64,000 nucleotides of DNA from Halogeometricum limi. GTDB lineage: Archaea; Halobacteriota; Halobacteria; Halobacteriales; Haloferacaceae. Below are positions 34,487 to 43,148 of this stretch, in pieces (within the stretch, counting starts at the first letter, position 1; every line of letters starts with the position of its first letter). The notes beneath the pieces are model-generated. The model searched no databases. It was given only the letters and a program-made list of their open reading frames with translations, and was not told where the DNA came from. A program made the position numbers and the translations under genes. The DNA lies in assembly GCF_900115785.1 (NCBI RefSeq), contig NZ_FOYS01000002.1, positions 372,001-436,000 of the forward strand, in the 5' to 3' direction.

Positions 34487-35083
34487 GTGTCGACTCACAC
34501 AGACGTGACTGGGTCGTTGGAAGTCGAACTGAACGGGGACGGACTCCACTCCGTCGAGGCGCCGCCATCGTTCTCGGCCACCGGCGCGTTCGACATCGTG
34601 TTGGAGAACGTCGGGCAGGCGGTCCACGTCCACGTCCACCTCGACGACGAACTGTCGACCGCCGCGAGTATCGACACCGGAAACCACTACGTGACGGGGG
34701 GTGACGTGCAACGGGTCCACGTCCGAACCGCGTCGCTCTCTGAACCCGTCTCCGGGCGACTGAAGATAGTCACCGGGTACGGCGCCGAGACGGCGTACGT
34801 CACCGTCAGAATCGAACCGGCGGCCGAGAAGAAACCGGGAATCGACGTCGACGAGACGCTGAGTCGCCCGCCGAAACGGGAACCGGAACCCAGCATCGGC
34901 GAGCAACTCGCCGACCTCCTCCCTTCGCAGACGGTCCTCCCCGCCGTCGCACTGGGCCTCCTCGTCTTGGTCGTCGCCGGCGTCGTCGTCACCGTCGTTC
35001 AGAACACCGTCGTCGTCCTCACCGTCGGCGCCATCCTCGGCGCCGTCGCCGTCGCGGCCGCGTTCGTCCTGCGAGAGGCCTGA
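34487..35083 (+). CDS. Membrane-anchored protein with beta domain
   Basis: 198 residues, GTG start. Residues 1-110 look like a soluble beta-sandwich (VEAPPSFSATGAFDIVLENVGQAVHVHVHLDDELST), then a proline-rich linker (about 118-140), then two hydrophobic helices (about 147-170 and 174-193). The N-terminal domain is probably cytosolic or external, anchored by the C-terminal helices. No signal peptide. Possibly DUF7524 (from memory). It follows Trm112 by 32 bases and may be co-transcribed. Confidence 0.65.
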   Translation: MSTHTDVTGSLEVELNGDGLHSVEAPPSFSATGAFDIVLENVGQAVHVHVHLDDELSTAASIDTGNHYVTGGDVQRVHVRTASLSEPVSGRLKIVTGYGAETAYVTVRIEPAAEKKPGIDVDETLSRPPKREPEPSIGEQLADLLPSQTVLPAVALGLLVLVVAGVVVTVVQNTVVVLTVGAILGAVAVAAAFVLREA

Positions 35084-35100
35084 GAGCCGGTGCGAACGCC

Positions 35101-36231
35101 TTACTCGTCGTCTTCTCCGCCGTCCCCGTCCTCCGCGGCGTCCGTCGGCGTCCCCGACAGGTTCCCGTCCTCGTCGAATCGCTTCGCGCGGAGGAACCGC
35201 GTCCGGTAGCGGTTTGCGCCCTCGTAGATGTCCGCCTCGCGGATGTCGTCGACGCGGCCGTCGGCGACGGCGTCGATTATCGCTTCGACTTGTTCTTTCT
35301 CCGACGGCGTGAGGTCGAACTCGTACGTCCGCGACTGTTCGCCTTCCAGTCGCGTCCACTTGCGCGAGGCGGCGATGACCACGGAACACGGCTCTCGACA
35401 GGGGAACGCGCCGTCGCCGCCGTCCACGTCGAGTTCGGTGTTCTCGTCGTACTGCCACTCGCGCCGCTTCAGACACTGCGAGTCGTCACAGCAGGCCTCG
35501 GCGACCCAGTTCACGTGTTCGTGTCCCTCGCCGCGGTTCCACGTCTTGACGACGCCGTAGATGCCCGTCTGTCGCTCGATGGTCTCCTCCCAGTGGCTCA
35601 CGTCGAGTTCGCCCTCGCGTTCGAGGTTCCAGTTGGCGACGGTCGCCGGGTAGAACGTGTCGACCGTCTCCACGAGGTCACGCCCGTCCAGCGCCGGAAA
35701 CACCCAGCCGTCGACGAGCGTCGGTGCCGTCTTGAGCGGTCGGTAGCGACCCCGTTCGTCGGACGTGGCTAGCTCTCTGGCGTTCAGCGGGTCCGTGTAC
35801 TCGTCGAGTTCGGCGGCGTCGACAGCCTCGTCGGCCTCGTGTCTGACCTCGTAGCGTCGGTCGCCGTCGTCGCCGAGCGTGGCCGTGATTCGGAGTTGCC
35901 CCCACTCGGTGTGCATCCCGTCTCGCAGTTCGTCGTACCGACGGCCGACCGAGAACTCGTCTGCGGCCTCCAGTTTCCGGAGAAACGCCCGGCGGTGACG
36001 GCCCCGGTGGCCGACGACTTCCTCCCAGTAGTACCAGTTCGTCACGTACGGGGCGGCGTCGGCGGCCGCCTCGTGGAGTCCCGCCTCCGAGAGGCCGTCG
36101 TGGCTGCCGTCGGGCGTCTCGAACGCGTAGCTGTCGTCCTCGCGGGCGACGTACAGACCGTCGAAGTCGACCGGTTCCTCCTCGACGCGGCGGACCAGCG
36201 ACTCGAACTGCTCTGCCCGCACGTCAGTCAC
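35101..36231 (-). CDS. DR2241 family 4Fe-4S protein
   Basis: 376 residues. Four or more cysteines, EACCDDSQCLKRREW and FPCREPCSVV around residues 245-290, are suited to a 4Fe-4S cluster. The N-terminal half has YVTNWYYWEEVVGHRGRHRRAFLRKLE, matching the DR2241 stabilising domain as I recall. The family is found with CbiX-type chelatases and is thought to act in cobalamin or sirohaem synthesis. The ATG lies 8 bases inside the upstream cbiX-like gene, so they form an operon. The tail is acidic. Confidence 0.85.
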   Translation of the reverse strand: MTDVRAEQFESLVRRVEEEPVDFDGLYVAREDDSYAFETPDGSHDGLSEAGLHEAAADAAPYVTNWYYWEEVVGHRGRHRRAFLRKLEAADEFSVGRRYDELRDGMHTEWGQLRITATLGDDGDRRYEVRHEADEAVDAAELDEYTDPLNARELATSDERGRYRPLKTAPTLVDGWVFPALDGRDLVETVDTFYPATVANWNLEREGELDVSHWEETIERQTGIYGVVKTWNRGEGHEHVNWVAEACCDDSQCLKRREWQYDENTELDVDGGDGAFPCREPCSVVIAASRKWTRLEGEQSRTYEFDLTPSEKEQVEAIIDAVADGRVDDIREADIYEGANRYRTRFLRAKRFDEDGNLSGTPTDAAEDGDGGEDDE

Positions 36232-37099
36232 CCGCCGTCGGCGTCTCGCGGGTCTGTTCGCGCACTCGTTCCACCGCCGCCCCGACGTCCGCGCCCGCCT
36301 CGGCCGCGCGTTCGAGGACGACGTCGGCCATCAGCCCCTCCGTGCCGACGGCCCCGGCGTACCAGATTCGGTGACCGTCGACGACGGTGGGGACGTCGTA
36401 GCCGGTTCGGTAGTCGTCGGTGAGGCCCATGTCCTCCGGGATGTCCTCTTGGGTGTGGAAGCCGTCGGCGATGAACAGGGGGACGACGACGACGTCCTCG
36501 GAGTCGAAGTGGTCGGTCACGTCGTCCACTTCCGGTTCCTCGTCCATGTAGAGCGCACGCACCTCGTCGAACCGGTCCATCTCCCGGATGCGGTCGGCGT
36601 GGTACTCGATGGCCTTCGCGGAGTTCTCGTTGCGTTCGGTGCCGTGGCCGACGACGGCGAAGCCGAACCCCTCGCCGACGTCCGGGTCGCCGGTCACCGT
36701 CTCCGCGCGGCGAACGAGGACGTCGGTCATCGACTCGTGCGTGCCGACGGGGCCGCAGTAGTGGACGACCTGACCGGTGTCCGTCGCCGTCAGCGTCGCC
36801 GTGTCGGCGCTCAGGCCGTCTGAGTCCCACTCGGAGACGTCCCAGCCGTCGAGACGGAGTTCGCGGGGGATGACCTGTTCGGTGAAGTAGCCCTCGCTGA
36901 TGAACAGGGGGACGACGAACACTTCGTCGGACTCGACGGTCCGAAGCACCTCGCGGAGCGAGGGCTCTTCCTTCCAGTACCCCGTCTTCACCTCGTCGAA
37001 CGCTCCCGTCGCGCGGATGGTGTCCGCGTGACGCTGAGTCGGCGAACTCGAATCCGGGTTCAAGTGCGACCCGTGCGCCACGATGACCAGCGCTTGCAT
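36224..37099 (-). CDS. cbiX: CbiX-type sirohydrochlorin chelatase (duplicated)
   Basis: 291 residues, two CbiX-like halves in tandem. Active-site histidines are His9 in VAHGSH and His152 in VVGHGTE, both at the start of a half. It inserts Co2+ (or Fe2+) into sirohydrochlorin in the anaerobic cobalamin or sirohaem pathway. Metal preference is not readable from sequence. It overlaps the DR2241 gene by 8 bases, which strengthens the role. ATG 37099 is directly in front of the fold. Confidence 0.93.
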   Translation of the reverse strand: MQALVIVAHGSHLNPDSSSPTQRHADTIRATGAFDEVKTGYWKEEPSLREVLRTVESDEVFVVPLFISEGYFTEQVIPRELRLDGWDVSEWDSDGLSADTATLTATDTGQVVHYCGPVGTHESMTDVLVRRAETVTGDPDVGEGFGFAVVGHGTERNENSAKAIEYHADRIREMDRFDEVRALYMDEEPEVDDVTDHFDSEDVVVVPLFIADGFHTQEDIPEDMGLTDDYRTGYDVPTVVDGHRIWYAGAVGTEGLMADVVLERAAEAGADVGAAVERVREQTRETPTAGD

Positions 37100-37190
37100 G
37101 GTCGTACGTACGCGAGAACGGCCTTAGTGACTTCGCATTACGGAAAAGAATCTTGCCGATTTCCGGCGTCGAGTTCGAATCGAGCCAGCG

Positions 37191-37196
37191 AAAAAA
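37191..37196 (-). terminator. T-tract downstream of the subtilisin-like protease gene
   Basis: On the minus strand a TTTTTT run lies 27 bases after the protease stop. Archaeal termination often needs only a U-tract, so this is a likely terminator. Confidence 0.5.
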
Positions 37197-37222
37197 CCGT
37201 CCGCGGCGTCGGTTCGTCGGTC

Positions 37223-39664
37223 TCAGCCGAGGTGACGACGGTAGACGGAGCCGTCGATACCGAGCGTGAACAGGTCGAGGTCGCCGTCGCCCTGTGAACT
37301 CGCGAGGTGCTTACGCACCGGGCCGCCCACGCGTTCGAGTCCGCCCCAGCCGTCGGCCTGCGTCCACGTGCGGTGGTAGAGGCTCCGGTTCGGCATCGTG
37401 ACGAACAGGTCGAGGCCGTCGGGCGCGCGCGACGCGAGACTCATCTCGACGGCGCGGCCGGCGACGTACTCCCAGTTGCCCCAGCCACCGCCGGTGGTGA
37501 GCGTCCGACGGTACAGCCGCCTGTTCGACGCCTCTATCATCAGGTCGACCGTGTCGTCGTCGCGGGCGGCGACGGCCATCTGCTGGACGGGTCCGTAGAC
37601 GGCCTCCCAGTTGCCCCAGCCACCGGACGCGGTCCACGGACGGCGGTAGACGTGGTCGTTCCCGTAGTGGATGAACAGGTCGAAGCGGTCCGTGCCGCGC
37701 GGCACGGCGATGGCGTCGTACACCGGACCGACGATGCGGTCCCAGTTGCCCCAGCCACCCGACTCGGTCCACGGGCGGCGATAGAGCGTGCCGTTGCCCG
37801 TGATGGTGAAGAAGTCGAGGCTGTCGGCGGACCGAGAGAGCGCCGAACTCTTCAGGACCGGGCCGACGACGCGCGTCCAACTTCCCCACTGGCCGCCCTT
37901 GCGCGCCCGGTGGTAGACGTGCTGGTTGCTCGCCGTGACGAACATGTCGAACCCGTCCGTGCCTCGGGTCGTCGCCGTCACGTCGAACGCCGGCTTGTAG
38001 AGCCGTTCCCAGCGGCTCCACCGCTCTTTCACCGCGTCGTAGGCCGCCTTGGCCTGCAGGATGCCGGACCCGGAGTGCTGGTCGTGCCCGGACGGACCGA
38101 TGTCTTTCGCCGTCTGCTTCATCGCCGCCTTCGCCGCGTCCTGGTCCATCGCGGGGTTCGCCTGCTTCATCAGAGCGAGGACGCCCGCGGTGATGGGCGT
38201 CGCGGCGGACGTTCCGCTGTCGCTGTTGAAGTAACCCTCGAAGTGCGTGATGCCGCAGATGTCGGGCTTCTCGGCCGAGAGCGCGGCGGGGCCTTGACTG
38301 CTGTAGCCGACGAACTGCTCGTCTTTGTTCACCGCGCCGACGGTGATGACCTTCGGGTGGCCGTTCGCGCCCCAGATGCTGCGGCCCGGTCCGTTGTCGG
38401 ACCCGCACCGGCCGTCGGGGCACGTCGCACCGCAGTTGCCCGCGGCGAAGGTGACGAGGATGCCCTCGTCGATGGCTTCGACCACTTTCCGGGTGACCGG
38501 GTGGTTCGGGTTGCGCGCGTAGTCGGCGTCCCACGACTCCTGGAAGATGCCGTTCGAGAACGTCAGGATGTCGGGGTCACCGGTCTGCTGGTGCTTCGTG
38601 ATGGCCCAGTGGATGCCCGCCAGCATCGCGGACAGATAGCCGCCGGACGAACCCGCGACGCGGATGTCGTAGAGTTCGGTGTCGGGGGCCATCCCGCGGA
38701 CGTCGGTGGCGCACATCTCGCCGTGTCCGCTCCAGTGGGCGACCTGTCCCCAGTTGGACGGGTAGCCGTCGGTGACGTTGTCGAACGCGCCACCGCTGAC
38801 GCGTCCGCTCGCTCTGATTCCGCCGTCGACGACGCCGACGACGATTCCCTGACCGGTGATTCCCTCGTCGTGGATGGCGTCCACGCCGAGGTACGCCGCG
38901 ACGTCCTGAATCGTCCCTTTCGCCGTCCCCGGCGAACAGTCACACGACCCGATGGGGCAGGAACTGGCGTCCTCGCTCATCGGTTGGACCTGCGCTTCGT
39001 CGTGTTCGACGAGTTTCTGTCCCGGAACGGCTTCGACGGCGAGTTCGGGCGACTCCGCCGCATCGGCCGACGCTACCGCACCGCTTGCGGCCGCCGTCTC
39101 GTCGTCTCTGTCTTCGAGTTCCGGCGCGGACATCGGCGCGATTCGCGAGTCCTTCCGGACGCTCAGGACGTTCGGTCGCGACTTCAGTTCGTCCAGTTTT
39201 TCGCGGTCCACCTCGCCGCAGAGGACGACTATCTGTTCGGTTCCGGCGTCGATGTCCGCCGCGAGTTGGTCCTCGGAGGCGGAGATGGGTATCACGCCGT
39301 AGTCGGGGTTCAACTCGAACCCCGTCGACGCGAGCGACGTCTCAGCCATCGCCATGTCTGCGTCGACGTCGAGCGGAAGTTTCACTTCGACGAGGACGCG
39401 CTCTTTGCCGCCGTCACCGTCTATCTCGCCGCTCTCTTCGCCGAGATGTCCCCCCGGCAGTTCGTCGACCGTCTCGACGTCCACCTCGGCGTGCGGCGGT
39501 GCGTCCGCTCCGCCCATCTTTCCGGCGTCGAACTCCTCGGCGTCCGGTAGTTCGTCGAGTTCTTCGGGCGTACTGTCTCCCCCCGGCGGGACGTCGGAGA
39601 TTTCCGCTCCCTCGCTCGCGCTCACTCGCCACTCTTCGGGGTCGTCCGTCTCTTTCTGGTACAT
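37223..39664 (-). CDS. Subtilisin-like serine protease with C-terminal propeller repeats
   Basis: 813 residues. Residues 1-85 are acidic and lack any visible Sec or Tat signal. Residues 87-177 resemble a propeptide/inhibitor-like domain. A short Cys-rich link CPIGSCDC follows, then the S8 catalytic domain: Asp280 (VVDGG), His314 (SGHGE), Asn410 (AAGNCG), Ser486 (SGTSAATP). From residue 549 six 45-residue repeats (WGNW...GPV...DLF...YRRPWT...GG) look like a lectin-type beta propeller. Start ATG 39664 is chosen: a GGGAGGG element sits 9 nt upstream, and a TTG three codons earlier lacks spacing. Flanks are AT-rich. The substrate is unknown. Confidence 0.87.
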   Translation of the reverse strand: MYQKETDDPEEWRVSASEGAEISDVPPGGDSTPEELDELPDAEEFDAGKMGGADAPPHAEVDVETVDELPGGHLGEESGEIDGDGGKERVLVEVKLPLDVDADMAMAETSLASTGFELNPDYGVIPISASEDQLAADIDAGTEQIVVLCGEVDREKLDELKSRPNVLSVRKDSRIAPMSAPELEDRDDETAAASGAVASADAAESPELAVEAVPGQKLVEHDEAQVQPMSEDASSCPIGSCDCSPGTAKGTIQDVAAYLGVDAIHDEGITGQGIVVGVVDGGIRASGRVSGGAFDNVTDGYPSNWGQVAHWSGHGEMCATDVRGMAPDTELYDIRVAGSSGGYLSAMLAGIHWAITKHQQTGDPDILTFSNGIFQESWDADYARNPNHPVTRKVVEAIDEGILVTFAAGNCGATCPDGRCGSDNGPGRSIWGANGHPKVITVGAVNKDEQFVGYSSQGPAALSAEKPDICGITHFEGYFNSDSGTSAATPITAGVLALMKQANPAMDQDAAKAAMKQTAKDIGPSGHDQHSGSGILQAKAAYDAVKERWSRWERLYKPAFDVTATTRGTDGFDMFVTASNQHVYHRARKGGQWGSWTRVVGPVLKSSALSRSADSLDFFTITGNGTLYRRPWTESGGWGNWDRIVGPVYDAIAVPRGTDRFDLFIHYGNDHVYRRPWTASGGWGNWEAVYGPVQQMAVAARDDDTVDLMIEASNRRLYRRTLTTGGGWGNWEYVAGRAVEMSLASRAPDGLDLFVTMPNRSLYHRTWTQADGWGGLERVGGPVRKHLASSQGDGDLDLFTLGIDGSVYRRHLG
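37226..38020 (-). repeat. Six 135-bp repeats encoding propeller blades
   Basis: The word CCCAGTTGCCCCAGCCACC recurs at 37471, 37606 and 37741 (plus-strand coordinates), exactly 135 bases apart. Diverged copies occur near 37336, 37876 and 38011. Each unit codes for one 45-residue blade. Confidence 0.9.
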
Positions 39665-39717
39665 GTTTACCAACCCTCCCGGCGACTCTTCGCGACGAAG
39701 AGACCGCTAGTAAACAT
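39663..39717 (-). promoter_or_regulatory. Structured 5' leader or operator of the protease gene
   Basis: Between the TATA region and ATG 39664 lie a 7-bp hairpin (CTCTTCG at 39686-39692 with CGAAGAG at 39696-39702) and the purine-rich ribosome-binding element. An 8-bp perfect inverted repeat (ATGTTTAC at 39663-39670 and GTAAACAT at 39710-39717) flanks both. If transcribed, it would sequester the start codon; if not, it is a possible operator. Confidence 0.5.
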
Positions 39718-39720
39718 ATG

Positions 39721-39741
39721 TATTTAATATTATATAAATAA
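39721..39741 (-). promoter_or_regulatory. TATA region of the protease gene
   Basis: A 21-bp run of A/T (TTTATATAATATTAAATA on the minus strand), unusual for this genome. The best TATA match is at about 39731-39738, placing initiation near 39709 and giving a leader of about 45 nt. Confidence 0.6.
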
Positions 39742-39883
39742 TTCTAGCAAATAGGAGACGTTCACGAGCGCGTGCTTCTACTCCGTTTTCACGATTCGAC
39801 AGATTATCGCTCTCGATTGACATTTTGGCAGTTCGCCGGAGAGACCCGAACGATTTTCGCCGTCGGCGGACCAGAGTCGAGCC

Positions 39884-40387
39884 ATGTCACTCGCCGCCGA
39901 GACGCGAGACGCCGTCAGAGCGCGACCGTACCTGCTGTCAGCACTTCGGACGGGTGTCGTCAACTACGCGGCCGCCGCGGAGACGCTCGACGTCGACGGG
40001 GACGCCGATTCGGTCGCGACGGCGCTCAGACGCTTCGCGGAGGACCTGCCGCCCGTCGAACTCGAACGCCGAGACGTAACCGTGCGGATGCGAAGCGGCG
40101 TCGGGATGGCGGGCGAGGACGTCGATGCCGGGACGGACGACGAACCCGTCCTCGCCGTCGGCGGCGTCTCACTCGTTGCCGCCGGGGGGGCGTTGACCGC
40201 ACTCGTCGCCACCGGCGAGGTGGACGCGCACTCGCTCGCCGTCGTCTGCGACCGACTCGCCGCGGAGAACGTCGTCGTCGACGCCGCGGGCGTCGCCGGG
40301 GACGAACTGGTGGTCGTCGTCCCGCGGCGACAGGGCGCGACGGCGCTTCGTCACGTGGAGTCCGTCTTCGAGTCGCTCCCGGCGTGA
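39884..40387 (+). CDS. Putative regulator: helix-turn-helix plus ACT-like domain
   Basis: 167 residues. Residues 1-50 (AVRARPYLLSALRTGVVNYAAAAETL followed by SVATALRRFAEDL) resemble a helix-turn-helix with a short wing. Residues 85-165 have the beta-alpha-beta ACT-like order (VLAVGGVSLVAAGGALTALVATGEV then ELVVVVPRRQGATALRHVESVFESL). It may sense a small molecule. Possibly a haloarchaeal family of unknown function (DUF7523 in my recollection). It stands alone, 220 bases from the divergent protease gene, so it could regulate that gene; no direct evidence. Confidence 0.6.
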   Translation: MSLAAETRDAVRARPYLLSALRTGVVNYAAAAETLDVDGDADSVATALRRFAEDLPPVELERRDVTVRMRSGVGMAGEDVDAGTDDEPVLAVGGVSLVAAGGALTALVATGEVDAHSLAVVCDRLAAENVVVDAAGVAGDELVVVVPRRQGATALRHVESVFESLPA

Positions 40388-40432
40388 GTTGCGGGCGACA
40401 CGTTCTCGTGGTTCGGTCCCGTCCGTGTCCAC

Positions 40433-40639
40433 ATGTCCACGACCATCGAGACGCCCGACGCCGAGGAGCGCTGTGCGTACTGCGACTCGCGAATCTTCGA
40501 CCACGACCCCATCTGCGTGCGCGACTGCGACGCCGACTGCGGTTCGCCGACGTACTTCTGTAACTACGCCTGTCTGTCGGCGCACGTCGACAGCGAGGGA
40601 CTGACGACCGGTGCGTCGTGCGAGTGGTCGCCCGAGTGA
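40433..40639 (+). CDS. Small cysteine-rich zinc-finger-like protein
   Basis: 68 residues with eight Cys (CAYC, ICVRDCDADC, YFCNYAC, ASC) and two His (DHD, AHV). Pairs CAYC and FCNYAC give a plausible one-or-two zinc fold, and the family resembles the short haloarchaeal zinc-finger proteins with CPxCG-type knuckles. Binding partner unknown. ATG 40433. It precedes cysS by 86 bases in the same direction. Confidence 0.72.
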   Translation: MSTTIETPDAEERCAYCDSRIFDHDPICVRDCDADCGSPTYFCNYACLSAHVDSEGLTTGASCEWSPE

Positions 40640-40725
40640 CCCGGGCCGACGACGAGTCCGACCGGTCGCGCGTCGGACCGACCGTTCCGACGGGTTGAAA
40701 CCCGACGACGGAGTATCCGACGGCG

Positions 40726-42213
40726 ATGACGCTGTCCGTGACCAACACCCTGACGGGAGAACGCGAGGAGTTCGAACCACAGGACGACGACGACGTGTTG
40801 CTCTACGTCTGCGGACTGACGGTCTCGGACGACGCCCACCTCGGCCACGCCCGCCTCTGGATGCACGCCGACGTGATGCACCGGTGGCTGGAACACGAGG
40901 GCTACACCGTCCACCACGTCGAGAACTTCACCGACGTGAACGAGAAGATAGCCGCGCGCATCGGCGAGGACGACGTCGGCGACACCGAACCCGAGGTGGC
41001 CAAACACTTCGTGGACCACGTCGTCCGAGACATGCGCGGGCTGAACCTCAAGCGCGCGGAGGTGTATCCCCGCGTCTCCGAACACGTCCCGCAGATAATC
41101 GACCTCATCGAGACGCTGGTGGCGAAGGGCTACGCCTACGAGTCGAACGGGTCAGTGTACTTCGACGTGACCGCCTTCGAGGAGTACGGCAAGCTCTCGA
41201 ACCAACGGATCGACGAGATAGAGGCGCAGGGCGAGACGGACGAACGCGCCGAGAAGCGCCACCCCGCCGACTTCGCCCTCTGGAAGGCCGGTGCCGTCTC
41301 CCCCGAGGCGATAGCCGAACACCGCCACGACGGACTGGACGCCGTCGACGAACCGTGCGGGCAGACGTGGGAGTCGCCGTGGGGCGAGGGTCGCCCCGGA
41401 TGGCACATCGAGTGCTCGGCGATGTCGATGACGCACCTCGGCGACACCATCGATATCCACGTCGGCGGGCGCGATTTGGTGTTCCCGCACCACGAGAACG
41501 AGGTGGCGCAGAGCGAGGCGGCGACGGGCCAGACGTTCGCGCGCTACTGGCTCCACGTCGGCCTCCTCCAGATGGAAGACGACAAGATGTCCTCCAGTCT
41601 GGGTAACTTCTTCACCGTCTCGGACGCCTTAGACGAGTTCGGCGTCGACGTGATTCGGACGTTCTACCTCTCGACCGGTTACGGCGCCGAACAGACGTTC
41701 AGCGACGAGGCGATGGCCGAAGCCGAAGAGCGCTGGGACCGCCTCGAACGCGCCTACGAGACGGCCGTGGACGCGTGCGACGGCCCGGACGCGTACGCCT
41801 CCGTCGAATCCGCGGCGCTCAGAGACGCCGTCGAGACGGCGCGCGCGCAGTTCCGCGAGGCGATGAACGACGACTTCAACGTCCGCGAGGCGATGGCCGC
41901 GCTCATCGAACTCGCGCGGGCCGTCAACACGCACGTCGGCGACGCGTCGGCGTACGACTATCGCGGCCTCCGAGAAGCCGTCGAGACGTTCGAGGAACTC
42001 GGCGGCGACGTGTTCGGACTCGGCTTCGGCGACCGAGACGAGGGCGGCGACGTGACCATCGCAGAGGACCTCGTCGAACTGCTACTGGAGGTTCGCGAGG
42101 CCGAACGCACGGACGGGAACTACGACCGAGCGGACGAGATTCGCGACGAACTCGCGGAACTCGGCGTCGAGGTGGGCGACTCCGCGGACGGTCCGACGTA
42201 TCGGTTCGAGTAG
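40726..42213 (+). CDS. cysS: Cysteinyl-tRNA synthetase
   Basis: 495 residues, class I synthetase. Zn/Cys-binding Cys29 (YVCGLT), HIGH-like HLGH at 38-41, WHIECSAMSM, HHENE and KMSSS at 287-291. The N-terminus lacks the common KxKEPF segment but contains the equivalent. The DALR-type C-terminal domain (AREAMNDDFNVREAMAALIELARAVN) binds tRNA. It charges tRNA-Cys; no SepRS route is needed if it is functional. It is followed 17 bases later by the opposite-strand DUF357 gene. Confidence 0.98.
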   Translation: MTLSVTNTLTGEREEFEPQDDDDVLLYVCGLTVSDDAHLGHARLWMHADVMHRWLEHEGYTVHHVENFTDVNEKIAARIGEDDVGDTEPEVAKHFVDHVVRDMRGLNLKRAEVYPRVSEHVPQIIDLIETLVAKGYAYESNGSVYFDVTAFEEYGKLSNQRIDEIEAQGETDERAEKRHPADFALWKAGAVSPEAIAEHRHDGLDAVDEPCGQTWESPWGEGRPGWHIECSAMSMTHLGDTIDIHVGGRDLVFPHHENEVAQSEAATGQTFARYWLHVGLLQMEDDKMSSSLGNFFTVSDALDEFGVDVIRTFYLSTGYGAEQTFSDEAMAEAEERWDRLERAYETAVDACDGPDAYASVESAALRDAVETARAQFREAMNDDFNVREAMAALIELARAVNTHVGDASAYDYRGLREAVETFEELGGDVFGLGFGDRDEGGDVTIAEDLVELLLEVREAERTDGNYDRADEIRDELAELGVEVGDSADGPTYRFE

Positions 42214-42230
42214 CGAACTGCTCGTCCTCC

Positions 42231-42518
42231 TCACTCCATCGTGAACAGGTGGGTGTCGTCGGGCACGGTGAACAGGCCCATCCTGACGCCGGCGTCCAAC
42301 CACCCGTAGCCGTAGGAGTACGACGCGAGCGCGTTCACCGGGTCGTCGTTCTCGCGGAAGTGTCGGCCGTCTTCCAAGTACGAGACGGCCATCTCCTCTA
42401 TCTCCGCGGCGGCGCCGCCGAGTGGCGTCTCGGCCGGAACGGCGACAGCCGCCTCTTCGAGGGCGTCCGCGAGCATCCGTCCGTAGCGGTCCGTCTTCTC
42501 GTCTAAGTCCGCGGGCAT
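42231..42518 (-). CDS. DUF357 domain protein
   Basis: 95 residues, all-helical. MPADLDEKTDRYGRMLADALEEAA and YLEDGRHFRENDDPVNALASYSYGYGWLDAGVRMGL match the archaeal DUF357 family, a helical bundle with a conserved N/A-SYSYG-x-WLD stretch. Function unknown. ATG 42518 is chosen; the open frame upstream reads into intergenic DNA of different composition. The gene converges with cysS. Confidence 0.85.
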   Translation of the reverse strand: MPADLDEKTDRYGRMLADALEEAAVAVPAETPLGGAAAEIEEMAVSYLEDGRHFRENDDPVNALASYSYGYGWLDAGVRMGLFTVPDDTHLFTME

Positions 42519-42606
42519 ACCCTCACGTCTGCGACCCGGGGGTATGAACGCGTCCCTCCGTTCCGTCTGACGGAGACTTATGTCGCTCCCGAGAGAAGTC
42601 ACGGCT

Positions 42607-43041
42607 ATGCGTCTGCGCCCTCCAGTTCGGTCGATAGCCGTCGGTGACGACGTCCGCGCGACCGGTCGGTACGTCGCACTCGCTGTCGCGCTTCTCCCGG
42701 CGGTTCTCCTCGCGTGTGAACTCCTGTTCTCGCAGCAAACCGGCGACGCGATGACGTTCCCGTCGTCGCTCACCGCCCTCGTCGTCGGCGGGTCGTCGCT
42801 CGCCGCGTACCGGACGCGCGGCGTCGCCGCACCGCTCTCCTTCGGGGTGTTCCCGCCGCTCGGACTCGCGGCGTTCTTCGGCCTCGGACTCCCGCAGGGA
42901 CCCATCGGCGAGCAACTGGCCGCCGTCGCGGCCGGCCCGACGCTCGGATTCGGCCTCGCCATCGCCGGGTTCGGGTGGCTGTTCGGCACGACGGCGCGGC
43001 ATCTCCTCGCCTCGATGTCGCCGCCGGCCGACCCGGCCTGA
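42607..43041 (+). CDS. Membrane protein of unknown function
   Basis: 144 residues with about four hydrophobic helices (about 22-40, 51-68, 77-95, 105-130). No recognised family. I chose ATG 42607 (MRLRPPVRSIAVGDD) over ATG 42580 because TTATG at about 42578 could serve as a TATA-type element 26 nt upstream, giving a leaderless mRNA. It is divergent from the DUF357 gene and upstream of the thioredoxin reductase gene. Confidence 0.6.
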   Translation: MRLRPPVRSIAVGDDVRATGRYVALAVALLPAVLLACELLFSQQTGDAMTFPSSLTALVVGGSSLAAYRTRGVAAPLSFGVFPPLGLAAFFGLGLPQGPIGEQLAAVAAGPTLGFGLAIAGFGWLFGTTARHLLASMSPPADPA

Positions 43042-43068
43042 CGTTTCGTGCGAAGTGCTATCTATCGC

Positions 43069-43085
43069 CGTGAGAAGCGCTCACG
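43069..43085. other. 6-bp inverted repeat upstream of trxB
   Basis: CGTGAG (43069-43074) and CTCACG (43080-43085) form an inverted repeat with a 5-nt loop, just after the previous gene and about 60 bases before ATG 43149. It may be a terminator for the membrane gene or an operator. Confidence 0.35.
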
Positions 43086-43116
43086 ATGCCGACGGCAATC
43101 GTGCACGACAGCGGAA

Positions 43117-43125
43117 CCTAAAAGG
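43117..43125 (+). promoter_or_regulatory. TATA box of the thioredoxin reductase gene
   Basis: CCTAAAAGG, centred about 27 nt before ATG 43149, the ideal distance for a leaderless transcript. Confidence 0.65.
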
Positions 43126-43148
43126 GTCGGTCTAGCGAACGTGGGGGT

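Noticed and set aside
37160-37190. GAGTTCGAATC string near the protease terminator
   Set aside because: It looks like a T-loop but the would-be stem strands do not pair, so it is not a tRNA.
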